From: Aquimarina rhabdastrellae
Lineage (GTDB): Bacteria > Bacteroidota > Bacteroidia > Flavobacteriales > Flavobacteriaceae
Assembly: GCA_947387485.1 (NCBI GenBank)
Contig: CANDNT010000020.1
Span: forward strand, 1 to 64,000
DNA length: 64,000 bases
Reading direction: 5' to 3'
Part shown: positions 37,830-48,600 of the stretch, piece by piece
Position numbering within the stretch: position 1 is the stretch's first letter
Layout: each line of letters begins with the position of its first letter
The notes under the pieces: model-generated
The model's database searches: none
Told to the model about the DNA's origin: nothing
The model's input: the letters and a program-made list of their open reading frames with translations, nothing else
Made by a program: the position numbers and the translations under genes

Positions 37830-38615
37830 ATGAAAAAATATTTTGAGTTAGTGATAGTAATCCCAGCATTTAACGAGGAGAAAAGAATAACTCTAAAAAA
37901 ATACTTTGATTTTTTAAACATGCATAAAGATGTTATGCTGTGTTTTGTTAATGATGGATCTACAGATCAAACAAAAAAATTATTACATAATATAGAACTT
38001 TCATCTCATAAAAATGTAAAAATAATTGAACACAAAAAGAATCTTGGTAAGGCTACAGCAGTATTAACTGGATTTCAATTTTGTAATAAAAATATCAATT
38101 ATAGTAAAATAGCTTATCTAGATGCTGACCTCTCTACTTCTCTTGAAGAATGTTACGAAATCAGCAAAAATATTGATACTACAACATCTTTTGTTTTTGG
38201 ATCAAGAATCAGAAAACTAGATTCATTTATTAGAAGAAAATCATATAGATTTTTTATTGGTCGTTTTATAGCAACTCTAATATCCAAACAGTTAAAGCTA
38301 CCCGTTTATGATACACAATGTGGTTGCAAGATTTTTTCTAATCTGTTAGCACACGAAATTTTTCAACAAAAATTTGTCTCTGCATGGCTATTTGATGTAG
38401 AAATTTTTCACAGAATCCAAAACATTTATGGAAAACAAGGTCTAATCAGAATCTCAAAAGAAATACCATTACGTTCATGGATTGATAAAAATCACTCAAA
38501 AGTAAGTCTCTTCTATTTCTTTAAAATTTGGTTTGAATTACTAATGATTAAAAGGATTTACACGATTAAAGAAATTAATAAAACACAAGAAATCTTAAGT
38601 GAAACTATCGTTTAA
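37830..38615 (+). CDS. GT2 glycosyltransferase, polyprenyl-phosphate type
   Basis: 261 residues. GT-A fold of the dolichyl/polyprenyl-phosphate mannosyl- or glucosyltransferase kind: VIVIPAFNEEKRI near 10, NDGSTDQT near 42, LGKATAVLTGF, then the D-x-D-type AYLDADLST near 98. No C-terminal membrane anchor. It would load a sugar on a lipid carrier, and the next gene is an ArnT-like enzyme that uses such lipid-linked sugars, so the pair probably works in series. First gene of a tight operon. Confidence 0.9.
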   Translation: MKKYFELVIVIPAFNEEKRITLKKYFDFLNMHKDVMLCFVNDGSTDQTKKLLHNIELSSHKNVKIIEHKKNLGKATAVLTGFQFCNKNINYSKIAYLDADLSTSLEECYEISKNIDTTTSFVFGSRIRKLDSFIRRKSYRFFIGRFIATLISKQLKLPVYDTQCGCKIFSNLLAHEIFQQKFVSAWLFDVEIFHRIQNIYGKQGLIRISKEIPLRSWIDKNHSKVSLFYFFKIWFELLMIKRIYTIKEINKTQEILSETIV

Positions 38616-40050
38616 AACATATAATCAATATAACTGTATAGTCATTGTAGTTATTTTATTACTAGCTTTCAGGCTATTTTTAAACGGTATAGTTCCGTTA
38701 ATGGATAAAACTGAAGCTCGTTATGCAGAAATAGCCCGGTTAATGGTAGAAACCAATAACTGGATAGTTCTTCAGATAGATTATGGTATTCCTTTTTGGG
38801 CAAAACCCCCTCTGTCCACCTGGCTTTCAGCAATTAGCTTTAAGCTTTTCGGAATCAATGAATTTTCTGCTAGACTACCTTATTTTCTGCTTTCAGTACT
38901 TATAGCACTAATGACTGGAAAATATGCCAAAAGACAAAACCTATCCTTTTGGTTACCAGCATTAGTTCTATTCACAATACCTCAATTCTTTTTACATGCA
39001 GGTGTTGTATCTACAGATACGGCACTAACATTTAGTATAACCCTTATCATGCTTTCATTTTGGGAAACGATGTCTGGAAATCGCTATTGGTACTGGAAAT
39101 ATTTATTTTTTATCGGAATTGCTTTAGGATTATTAGCTAAAGGCCCTCTTGTATTAATTCTTACAATTCCTCCTTTATTTTTATGGACATGGATTAATAA
39201 ATATTTTAAACGAGCTTGGGTTTTATTTCCTTGGACTACTGGCGTTTTCATTGTTATCCTATTAGCACTACCTTGGTATTATCTAACAGAAAAACAATCT
39301 CCTGGTTTTATAGATTACTTTATTATTGGCGAACATTTTAAACGTTTTTTTGATTCCAATTGGAGTGGTGATAAATATGGATTTCCTAAATCACAACCTA
39401 TCGGAATGATTTGGATCTTCTTACTATTATTTGCTCTACCTTGGATTCAATTTGCTATTGTCAAAATCATTAAGAATAAAAAGTTTGTGCTTAAAAATAA
39501 ATGGACAAGTTTCTTAATTCTTTGGTTATTATGGACACCTTTATTCTTTACAACTTCAAAGAGTTTAATTCATCCTTATATAATGCCTGTTATGGTTCCA
39601 TTGGCATTACTTATTATTTTTTGGTGGAAAGAATTTAAAAATAAAAAAAGTGCTCTTATCATAGCTTTATCATTGCCCCTAATTGCTTTAGGAGGATATG
39701 GTTATCTGTATATAACAAATCAAGTAGCATTCTATGCAAATTCAGATAAGCAATTTGTTCAAAACACACAGGATTTAGCAACACCACTATTTCATTACAG
39801 AAAAAAGAGTTATTCAGGACAATTCTATTCAAAAGGAAAAATAGAAGCAATTCAATTAGACGAAATTCAAGAACAACTCCATAATAAGATTCCTTTTACA
39901 CTTATAATAAAACATAAAGATACCTCAAGAATCCCTCATACTTTATTAAAAAATTTAACCCCCATTAGTACAAACAATAAGAAAAAATGTTATGGCTTTC
40001 TCGCTAAAGACAATAACTCCTTAATAAAAATGAATAATGAAAGTAACTAG
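38599..40050 (+). CDS. ArnT-like glycosyltransferase (GT39/GT83 family)
   Basis: 483 residues with ~11 membrane helices. The first periplasmic loop carries PLMDKTEARYAEIARLMVETNNW and PFWAKPPLSTW, the family hallmark with its catalytic acidic residue. GTG start, overlapping the GT2 gene by 17 nt. It transfers a sugar from a lipid carrier to an acceptor, probably lipid A or a protein. Acceptor not predictable. Confidence 0.9.
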   Translation: MKLSFKTYNQYNCIVIVVILLLAFRLFLNGIVPLMDKTEARYAEIARLMVETNNWIVLQIDYGIPFWAKPPLSTWLSAISFKLFGINEFSARLPYFLLSVLIALMTGKYAKRQNLSFWLPALVLFTIPQFFLHAGVVSTDTALTFSITLIMLSFWETMSGNRYWYWKYLFFIGIALGLLAKGPLVLILTIPPLFLWTWINKYFKRAWVLFPWTTGVFIVILLALPWYYLTEKQSPGFIDYFIIGEHFKRFFDSNWSGDKYGFPKSQPIGMIWIFLLLFALPWIQFAIVKIIKNKKFVLKNKWTSFLILWLLWTPLFFTTSKSLIHPYIMPVMVPLALLIIFWWKEFKNKKSALIIALSLPLIALGGYGYLYITNQVAFYANSDKQFVQNTQDLATPLFHYRKKSYSGQFYSKGKIEAIQLDEIQEQLHNKIPFTLIIKHKDTSRIPHTLLKNLTPISTNNKKKCYGFLAKDNNSLIKMNNESN

Positions 40051-42511
40051 ATTTATTTTTTACATCCTATTTTTTAGTGTCTCATTGGTATATGGTAAGG
40101 CTAAATTTACAGTAAAAGGACAAGTACTCGAAAAGGCAACCTCGATGCCATTAGGCTATGCTACCGTTTCTTTTACTTCTATCGGAGAACAATCCCCAAA
40201 ATACGGCGGCATATCAAGTGAAAATGGAGAATTCTCATTTGAAGTAGAAACTGGAATTTATACTATTAAAGTTGAGTTTATTGGTTTTAAGCCTATTGTA
40301 CTCAACAATCAACACATACTTAAAGATATCGATCTGGGACAACTATATCTCATTGAAGATACCGAACAACTCTCTGAAGTAATAGTAAAAGGTGAAAAAA
40401 AATTGTTTGAAACAAAACTTGACAAAAAAATATATAACATCAGTCAAGACTTAACAGCTCAAAGTTCTAATGCATTACAAGCCTTAAATAATGTCCCATC
40501 TGTAGCAGTTTCTGTAGACGGAAATATAACCCTTAGAGGGAATAGCAATATACGTATTCTGGTAAATGGAAAGCCTTCTGGGTTAATAGGCATTAGTAAT
40601 ACTCAAGGCTTAGAGCGCCTATCATCAAACGCCATAGAATCTATAGAAGTTATTACAAATCCATCTGCCCGATATGATGCAGAAGGAGCCTCTGGTATTA
40701 TCAATATTATTCTTAAAAAAGGAAAAGCTTTAGGTTTTAATGGTTCTGTTCAAGCCATAGTAGGTACTCCAGAAAATTATGGTATCACCACTAATCTCAA
40801 TTATAGAACAAAAAACTTTAATGTTTTTACAAATGCTAGTTTTAATTATGCAAAACGCCCCGGAAATCAATTAGTAAATACCACCTACTTTGATGAAACA
40901 ACAGGAGTTACTACAGGTTTTTTAAATCAAAAACAAGATATCATCCGTGGTGGTCCCGAGTATACTATTGCTCTTGGTGCTGATTATTATTTTAATGATA
41001 AAAACACCTTAACTTTTATGGGGCTTTATGCAGCCGAAGACAATGACAATAATGGTACTTTAATATTTGATACTTTTGATAGAGATCATACATTAATTAG
41101 TACTCGATTACGAGACGAAAATGAGTTAGAAAAAGACAATAGCGACGAATATACTTTGACTTATAAATCGGTTTTTGATGAGGCAGAAGAACATCTATTA
41201 GTAGTCGAAGCTAAATATGATTCTAATACCGAAATAGAAACTGCAACTTTTAATGACACTTACACTTTTGGTAATTTCCCTGATGAACGAGATAGGACAG
41301 GTACCAATGAAAAGCAACGAAACTTATTATTGCAAGCCGATTATATATTTCCATTCTCAGAAAACGGGCAATTTGAAGCAGGATTGAGAGGTAACTTTCG
41401 TACAATAAAATATAATTCTACGGTAGAAGAATTTAATACGACTGCTAATGTTTGGGAACTAAATACCAATCTTAGTAATCGAATGGATTATGACGAGAAT
41501 ATTAGTGCACTTTACATACAATATGCAAATGTGTTTGGAAAATTCAATGTACTTACAGGATTGCGTTTAGAACAGACTAATATTGATGTTCTACAATTTA
41601 CTTCTGCTATTAACTTTAATAAAAACTATAGCAATCTCTTTCCTTCATTTCATTTAGGATATGAGTTCACAGAAAGTAGCGAACTGAAAGCTAGTTATGG
41701 TAGAAGAATACGAAGACCAGATTTTAGAGAGTTAAATCCATTTTCAGGTTTTTCAGATGATTTAAATCTATTCTCTGGAAATCCAGATTTAGATCCTATT
41801 TTCACTAATTTATTTGAATTAGGTTATTTAAAAAACTGGAATACTATTTCTCTTGAAACCACTGGGTATTTTCAATACTCTGAAGATATCGTTCAAAGAA
41901 TAACAACAAATTCTGGTCTCGTATCAGATAATAATATTCCTATTTTAATTACAAGACCTTTAAATATAGGAGACGAAAACAGGTTTGGTATAGAATTATC
42001 TTCTTTATTCCGTCCTATAAACTGGCTACATATCAATGGTACTTTTAATTGGTATCATTTTAAACAAAACGGAAGCTTTGAAAATACTATTTTGGATCCT
42101 ATAAATCCAACAAACCTCATCACTCAAACCCAATCTTTAAATACTTCGTCATCAAGTTGGTTTACACGTCTATCTTCTAAAATAAAAATTCCTAAAGATA
42201 TTGATTTACAAATTGCTATTCAATATGATGCTCCTTTTAAAGAAGTTAACACAACAAGACGAGATATTTTTGTAACCAATGTATCTATAAACAAAGAACT
42301 TTTTAACGGTCGCGGCGCTATTAACTTAAATGCTTCAGATCTATTTAATTCAAGAGTAAGACGTCGAGATGCGTTTAATACAACTTTTCAATCTTATTCA
42401 GAATACCAAAGGTTTGAAAGACAATTTAATCTAACATTCACGTATCGATTTAAAGATTTTAAAGAAAATAAAAATGATGAAGAGTATGACGATGACAATG
42501 ATGATTTGTAA
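40037..42511 (+). CDS. TonB-dependent-receptor-like outer-membrane barrel
   Basis: 824 residues. Signal peptide, a carboxypeptidase-regulatory-like domain (~25-110: GQVLEKATSMPLGYATV...GFKPIVL), a plug (NALQALNNVPSVAVSVDGNITLRGNSNIRILVNGKPSG, GASGIINIILKKG) and a long beta-barrel of the outer membrane beta-barrel family type. Ends in an acidic tail (NDEEYDDDNDDL), unusual for a barrel. Substrate unknown. Its start overlaps the ArnT-like gene by 14 nt, so the three genes are one operon. Confidence 0.9.
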   Translation: MKVTRFIFYILFFSVSLVYGKAKFTVKGQVLEKATSMPLGYATVSFTSIGEQSPKYGGISSENGEFSFEVETGIYTIKVEFIGFKPIVLNNQHILKDIDLGQLYLIEDTEQLSEVIVKGEKKLFETKLDKKIYNISQDLTAQSSNALQALNNVPSVAVSVDGNITLRGNSNIRILVNGKPSGLIGISNTQGLERLSSNAIESIEVITNPSARYDAEGASGIINIILKKGKALGFNGSVQAIVGTPENYGITTNLNYRTKNFNVFTNASFNYAKRPGNQLVNTTYFDETTGVTTGFLNQKQDIIRGGPEYTIALGADYYFNDKNTLTFMGLYAAEDNDNNGTLIFDTFDRDHTLISTRLRDENELEKDNSDEYTLTYKSVFDEAEEHLLVVEAKYDSNTEIETATFNDTYTFGNFPDERDRTGTNEKQRNLLLQADYIFPFSENGQFEAGLRGNFRTIKYNSTVEEFNTTANVWELNTNLSNRMDYDENISALYIQYANVFGKFNVLTGLRLEQTNIDVLQFTSAINFNKNYSNLFPSFHLGYEFTESSELKASYGRRIRRPDFRELNPFSGFSDDLNLFSGNPDLDPIFTNLFELGYLKNWNTISLETTGYFQYSEDIVQRITTNSGLVSDNNIPILITRPLNIGDENRFGIELSSLFRPINWLHINGTFNWYHFKQNGSFENTILDPINPTNLITQTQSLNTSSSSWFTRLSSKIKIPKDIDLQIAIQYDAPFKEVNTTRRDIFVTNVSINKELFNGRGAINLNASDLFNSRVRRRDAFNTTFQSYSEYQRFERQFNLTFTYRFKDFKENKNDEEYDDDNDDL

Positions 42512-42527
42512 AAAGAATATCTTAAAA

Positions 42528-43262
42528 ATGAAAAATAGAATACAAAAACTATTACTCCACTTAGTACTATTAATAGTAGTCTTTTCATGTAAGACTCCAG
42601 ATTTAGTTTTATCAGAAAACTTAAATCAAAACACCACTGTATATGACGTTAAAGGACGACAAGGCTGGCACTTTAACCAAACTATTAGGTATGGCGGGTA
42701 TACAACTTCTAAAGTTAAAAGAGGATGGAACTTAGGATATAATTTTCCGTTTGCAATTAGCTTTAAAGGCGCAAAAGAAAAGTTAAACTACACTCAAAGC
42801 ATTCCATCTGGAAAGAGTGCAAATGTACTTTGTATCGGAAAATTTAGCGCTACAGAAATTCCTTTGATTAATGACTTCTTTGCGATTACCCTAAAACGCG
42901 AAGACTATTTTGCTGGGAGTATCAAAAATGAAACTATCAATTGGGACTTTATTGTTTATGAACCCGATGGTAACTCATTAGAGGGTATTACTTCTGGTCT
43001 TATAGTCAATCAAAACAATAAAGCTGAAAAGATAACTATACGAGCTGTAAAAAAAATAAAAGGACAAGCCAATTGGATAAACATTGATGTAAATGGATAT
43101 GAATTTATTCAAAATGATAAGGCTATTGGGGCAACTTCATTACTTAATAGTGGTAGAGTCTGGATAAGCAACGATATTAATGATGAAATACGATTAGTTC
43201 TATCCTCTGTCATGACTGGTTTAATAGTAAGGCATAGCCAATCCGAAAGTTTAAACGAATAA
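42528..43262 (+). CDS. Lipoprotein of unknown function
   Basis: 244 residues from the ATG at 42528, which gives a lipoprotein signal (KLLLHLVLLIVVFSC); the frame opens 18 codons earlier inside the receptor gene. The mature part is strand-rich (GYTTSKVKRGWNLGYNFPFAISFKG) and has no recognised family. Between a TonB-type receptor and a YceI protein, so probably part of the same envelope machinery. Confidence 0.75.
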   Translation: MKNRIQKLLLHLVLLIVVFSCKTPDLVLSENLNQNTTVYDVKGRQGWHFNQTIRYGGYTTSKVKRGWNLGYNFPFAISFKGAKEKLNYTQSIPSGKSANVLCIGKFSATEIPLINDFFAITLKREDYFAGSIKNETINWDFIVYEPDGNSLEGITSGLIVNQNNKAEKITIRAVKKIKGQANWINIDVNGYEFIQNDKAIGATSLLNSGRVWISNDINDEIRLVLSSVMTGLIVRHSQSESLNE

Positions 43263-43289
43263 TTTTTAGCACATAAAATAAATAACAAA

Positions 43290-43970
43290 ATGAAAAAACA
43301 AGTAACACAAACATTATCATTTATACTCTTATTTTTTGCAATTATAGCTTGCAAAAATGAAAAACAAATTGAAAAAGTAACTACAGAAACCCCTCAAATA
43401 CAATTAACATATAATACTGTAGAAACTGTTGATATAGCAAAAAGCACAATTATCTGGAAAGGATACAAACTACTGGGTAATCATACAGGAGCTATTTCAC
43501 TTAAACAAGGGAAATTAAATTTTGACAACGATGAGCTAACTGGTGGTAGTTTTATAGCTGATATGAACTCTATCAGAGCTACAGAATTAATGCAAGACAA
43601 TGATGATGAAGAGGAAGAAGAAGAGGAAGGTGATGGAGAAGAAGGACATGATGATAGAGATGATCTAGCTAATCATTTAAAAGATGATGACTTTTTTGAT
43701 ACAAAAACTTATCCTGAATCAAAGTTTGTTATTACATCTATTAACAAACAAGCAAATAACTATATGATCAAAGGAGATATGACAATAAAAGATGTAACTA
43801 ATACGATCTCTTTTCCTGCACAAATTGTCGATGGTTTATTTAAGGCTACTGTAAAAATTGATAGAACCGCATTCGGAATTAAATATGGTTCTGGGTCATT
43901 CTTTGACAATCTTGGAGATAATGTCATCAAAAATGATTTTGAATTAATCCTAGCGCTTAAGTTTAAGTGA
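43290..43970 (+). CDS. YceI-family lipoprotein with acidic insert
   Basis: 226 residues. Lipoprotein signal with Cys21. YceI lipocalin-like core (STIIWKGYKLLGNHTGAISLKQG, LKDDDFFDTKTYPESKFVITS, GDMTIKDVTNTISFPAQI, DRTAFGIKYGSGSFFDNLGD). A strongly acidic, His-containing insert at ~101-126 splits the core, made mostly of D, E and G. YceI proteins bind polyisoprenoid lipids, which fits an operon with lipid-linked sugar enzymes. The insert could be a metal-binding loop. Confidence 0.88.
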   Translation: MKKQVTQTLSFILLFFAIIACKNEKQIEKVTTETPQIQLTYNTVETVDIAKSTIIWKGYKLLGNHTGAISLKQGKLNFDNDELTGGSFIADMNSIRATELMQDNDDEEEEEEEGDGEEGHDDRDDLANHLKDDDFFDTKTYPESKFVITSINKQANNYMIKGDMTIKDVTNTISFPAQIVDGLFKATVKIDRTAFGIKYGSGSFFDNLGDNVIKNDFELILALKFK

Positions 43971-43984
43971 AAATCGTTTAAAAA

Positions 43985-44566
43985 TTGAAAAACTATGAAA
44001 AGATTCTGTTTGATTTAACTTTATCAATTGAAGCTATTGAAAATAAAATTCATGATACTATAGATCGAGCAGAAAAAGGTATTCAAATTTCATCAGACGT
44101 TCTTACAACTATACATATCAACAATGATGGATTTAAAAATAACAAACAAGGGATGGAGTTCTTCAGAGTTATTAAACCCAAAATTCACAGTTGGTTAATT
44201 TATTATACAAAACTGTTTAATATTGAAAGTGAACGTCCTAAAAGTATTAATAGAATACAAATACAATATCTTAATAATTATATACAATCATTGTATGTTT
44301 ACTTTAATGAGCATCAAGATTTTTATAGTTATTATGAGAAAAGAGCTTTTATTTTTAATGAAGAATATTTTATAAAGGGAAAAGCTGATATAAGGCTCTT
44401 CCCTGATTCTTTTCATTTTTTTACAGATGATCAGTTTTCTACAAATCATGATATCACAGTAGCACATATAATGGCTTATGAAAGGTTGATTGTTTATTTA
44501 AAAAAAGAGATTGACAAATTAGATCATAATTCTAATGCTTTAATTCCTCAAAACTTTCAAAAATAA
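43985..44566 (+). CDS. RteC-like protein, short form
   Basis: 193 residues from a TTG start 14 nt after the YceI stop; no ATG in a better place. The pattern EFFRVIKPKIHSWLIYYTKLFNIESERP and FYSYYEKRAFIFNEEYFIKG matches RteC proteins, known from tetracycline-controlled conjugative transposons of Bacteroides. Here it is shorter than the usual ~280 residues, missing the C-terminal DNA-binding part. No mobile-element genes are around, so a regulator role is open. Confidence 0.6.
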   Translation: MKNYEKILFDLTLSIEAIENKIHDTIDRAEKGIQISSDVLTTIHINNDGFKNNKQGMEFFRVIKPKIHSWLIYYTKLFNIESERPKSINRIQIQYLNNYIQSLYVYFNEHQDFYSYYEKRAFIFNEEYFIKGKADIRLFPDSFHFFTDDQFSTNHDITVAHIMAYERLIVYLKKEIDKLDHNSNALIPQNFQK

Positions 44567-44721
44567 TCTTAATGCCGCTTAGTAAAGTATCTTATTAGTT
44601 TAATTAATTCAACTCTTATACAATTCAAAAAAAAACCACAATCTACTCTAGAACATATCATTACAATGCGTTATATATAAGTTTTTAAATCTTTGATTTA
44701 TTCAAAAAATTTCAAAAGGAT

Positions 44722-45309
44722 ATGATAGTTAAAACAGCTCAATACTGCTCAGAATTACTTAAGAAGTCAAGATGTCGATTATATGCTTTTCATAATTTAA
44801 ATCATACTAGAGAAGTAGTCGAAAATGTAAAAGAGATTTCAAAATGGCAAAATATAAGCGATAATCATACAGAAATGATACAAATTGCTGCTTGGTTTCA
44901 CGATACTGGATTTTCTGAAGTTTATACTGGTCATGAAGAAGCTAGTAAAAAAATAGCTACTCGCTTTTTAGAAAAGCATAAGTTTGATCAAAACAAAATC
45001 GAAATAATCTGCAATTTAATTGACGCCACAAAAATGCCTCAAACCCCAAAGAACGAATACGAACAAATACTATGTGATGCAGATTTAATGCATATTAGTA
45101 CGCCTAATTTCTTTTATAAAAAATTGTTTTTAAGAAGAGAATGGGAACTATTTTGTGATTTAAAAATGTCTGATATCGAATGGCACAAAACAAATGCAGA
45201 TTTTTTAAGGACACATTCTTTTAAAACAGATTATGGAAAAAAAGTATTAGAAATCAGGAAACAAGATAACCTAAAAAAAATAAACGAAATCCTAAAGTAT
45301 TTTCATTAA
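44722..45309 (+). CDS. HD-domain phosphohydrolase
   Basis: 195 residues. HD superfamily metal-site motifs in order: HNLNHTREV near 27, AAWFHDTGF near 56, GHEEAS near 72 and LCDADLMHI near 120. The substrate may be a nucleotide, but the family is too wide to say more. 155 nt after the RteC-like gene on the same strand. Confidence 0.85.
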   Translation: MIVKTAQYCSELLKKSRCRLYAFHNLNHTREVVENVKEISKWQNISDNHTEMIQIAAWFHDTGFSEVYTGHEEASKKIATRFLEKHKFDQNKIEIICNLIDATKMPQTPKNEYEQILCDADLMHISTPNFFYKKLFLRREWELFCDLKMSDIEWHKTNADFLRTHSFKTDYGKKVLEIRKQDNLKKINEILKYFH

Positions 45310-45421
45310 ACCCTTCTCTTCCTCATTTTCTTTGGCTCCGAAAAAGAGACAGTCCTTTAATTTATATTCTTAAAAAAGATTTATTTATTCTATCTCAAAG
45401 AATACTAGTAAAAATAAAAAA

Positions 45422-45454
45422 GGGAAAGATCATATCTCTAATGATCCTTCCCTT
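45422..45454. terminator. Terminator between HD hydrolase and giant gene C
   Basis: GGGAAAGATCAT at 45423-45434 pairs with ATGATCCTTCCC at 45441-45452, with a small internal mismatch. In the minus direction it is followed by a T-tract, so it backs up the terminator of giant C; it may also end the plus-strand gene. Confidence 0.65.
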
Positions 45455-45566
45455 TCAGTACTGAATACAGGGCAAATATCGAACTTTTTAGAAAATGATG
45501 CGGAGCTAATTCTTAGTAAATCAAAGGGATTGATTATCCTTTAATTTTTCTATTTGACATAATAAA

Positions 45567-45596
45567 TAAAGCCTCTCTAAAATTAGAGAGGCTTTA
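45567..45596 (-). terminator. Terminator after giant gene C
   Basis: Same perfect 13-bp stem and AAAT loop as at 22191-22220, 28 nt past the giant's stop, with an almost identical flanking sequence up to the stop codon. Confidence 0.85.
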
Positions 45597-45623
45597 TCTG
45601 GTCAAAATCTATCAAAAACTTAA

Positions 45624-48600
45624 TTATTCAATTACCAACTTACGTTGTAGTTCTTGACCTTCGTAATTCAGTTTATATACATAGATACCACTTGATAATA
45701 CATGTTCTTCTGTAATACCATTCCAATCAACAGTATGTAATACATTTCCTTTTACCGTATCTGATACAAAGGTGTATAACTTTTGTCCTAATACATTATA
45801 TAAACTAATGTCTACATGTCCATCTTCTGGAATACTATAACTAATCTGTGTAGCATCGGTCATAGGATTAGGTATATTTTGTCCTAAACTCAACCCTAAT
45901 ACACCATTTAATACTACTTCTTCAGCTTCATTATCAGGGGTGTAACTCAACACATAAGGTGCTTTCATTGCTCCTAATAATACTGTATGATCAAAAGCTT
46001 CTTCATTATCTAATGTAACTACTTTCTCTCCATCAAATAATTTAAATATAACCTCTGCACTCTCATTGGCTCCTATCCCCATAAAATAGTGATATTGTCC
46101 ATCAATTAGTTGTGGTTTGGCTACACCTCTTACTTCATCTCCTATAAATGCTGCAATAGTATATTCTCTAGAAGCATCTAATTGCGCTGCATCTACTACC
46201 GCTGTCATATACATGAATCGCGCATAGGCATTAGGATTCATTTCCCATCCTAATATATGTGCCTTATCTAGGTATGAGATTTCAACTTCTCCATTACTAT
46301 TCGCTTGTCTTGCAGCACTAGCACTATTTGAGGCTACTCCGCTATAGTTTAATATACCATCATTTGTTGCCGTATAGAGATATCCTAATCCTGGTGTTAA
46401 ATGTGTTAAATTTCCTACCCAACCATCGTCTTCAGTATATTCTGCACTCAATCCTCTTCGTTCTATGCGATCTCCTTCACTTATTGTTGTAGTTGTCATT
46501 GTTGTCGCAGAGGTTAATGATCGAAGCGCTACTGGTACTCTTAATAATTCATTTGGTAAATACCCTATACCGTTAAAGACATTACTACCTGCTATAGCTA
46601 TATTAGTATCTACTGGTACTGGTATACCTTGAATTTGTATCATACTATTAGAAGTTTGAGTAGATCTAATGGTATATGCTTTTCTTACATCTAAACTTGT
46701 TGTATTTGGATCTGTAAAAATATACGTTCCATCTGAATCTACTGTAGCAATAATTGATTCATCAACTGCATCTGAAATTTCATCTCCACTAACTAATCCT
46801 GTGATTGAAGTAATGGATAATTTATTTGATGATGCATTATCTCTTACATTAAAACTCAATTCCTGGAATCCTGGTACTATTGGAATCCTTCTACTCAAAC
46901 GTTCTCCTACGGTAAAGCTTATAGGAATTATTCTTGATCCGAATCGCCCTCTAAAACTATATGGGTATTCTTCTACAATTCCCTCATACTCTGTACACTC
47001 TGATGCATCCCAGATTCTAAAACTTAAATTACCTGATTCACCTGTATTACCAAATACAGCCAAGTTCACTAATCCATTACTGTCTACATTAGCAGATCCT
47101 CTAAATTCGCTATTAAGATACGCTGCTACTATATCTCCTTCGTCCATAGACTGAATACCTCGTCCTTCTATAAACAATTCTCCTGTAAAACTCATATTTC
47201 CTCTAAATAATCCAGAATTAAATCCTGAGCTATATGCTGGTGCTGTACAGAATACATCTACTTCTAACTGGAATACTTCTGTTCCTAAAGGTAATCCTGT
47301 TGTAGCATTAAAGGTTTCTATAAATACATTAGTTGTATGTATTCCGGGATTAAGGAATGGTGCTACTACAAATTCTAGATCTCGCTCTACTTGTAACGCT
47401 TCTATACGTTGTGTATTTCCTGCTTGTATTTCTGTAGTACCTGTACCATTTCTTTGTTCTACACTTAACCATGCTGGTAAGTTTGCAAAACGATATGTAA
47501 TTGCTACTCCTCCTTCTGAATTATCTAAATCTATCGTAGTTACTCTAGAAGAGGTTCCTTGTTCTTGTCTAATTCGTATATTATTTTGACTCCAAGCCAA
47601 GGTATTACGATTGACTACAAAATCCCATGAAGCTCCTCTTACTCTGTTTCCTGACGGATCTTCTACTCTATTAGTTATCATTGCAGTTAAACTAGCTCCC
47701 TCTATTTCTTGAGGCGTAAACACAGGTATAATATTTACAGTGGTATCATTATTTGATACTTCTATATTAAACTGTAAATCTTGAACCATTCTAGTTATAT
47801 CTAATGGTGCTGCTACTCCTTCACCTGTAACAAAGGTTAATCCAGTTGCTGTAGTTCCTATGGCATGTCCCGTAAAATCCCTAATAGCTTCATCTGGTGC
47901 TCCATCTTCTCCTTCTAATGCATTGTCATCAAATACAAAATACGCCATAAAATTCACTTCATTTCCTACAAGCTGACGATCCATATTTGTTACAATTTCT
48001 AAAGGTGATCGCAACTCTGTCCATATACGTACTTCATCTAATAATCCTACATACGAGTCTTCATTACTAACTCCTGCGATTTGAATTGGCTCAGAATTAG
48101 TTACTAATCCCGTAGTAAAGTTTCCTGATCCCACAGAAGCTCCATTATAATATACGGTAATGGTATTTACTCCATCATAAACTACCGCTACATGTGTCCA
48201 CTCAAGTGATGATAAGGAAACCGTCGAAGTTACCTGATCATTTACTCTAATTCTTCCTTCTGAAGTTAATTCTACTTTATAGTTTCCTCCTTTTTTAAGA
48301 ATTGGTACCGTTCCTGTATTTGGAAATCGCGATGGATTCACCCACATTTCTATGGTAAACGCTTCTGTAATATTAAATTCTGGTTGATGAGGAATCGTCA
48401 CTTCATCTGAAATTTCTGCAAATTCTCCCGATTTTAATTCCGCTGGTACTCCTCCTAAAATTCCTCTTAAGGATACCGTACTGCTATTGACTGTAACTGG
48501 ATTAATAGCACTACTAAACGTAGCCGAAATCTGTCCGCTTTCTAATATTCCTCCACTAGTAGGCGTCGTACTTACTACATTTGGTGCAGATCTAGTAATT

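Noticed and set aside
42394..42588. Minus-strand frame at the end of the receptor gene
   Set aside because: It overlaps two well-supported plus-strand genes and is low-complexity Ser/Leu.
43985..44566. Conjugative transposon marked by the RteC-like gene
   Set aside because: No integrase, relaxase, tra genes or att repeats are near; the gene is short and sits in an envelope operon.
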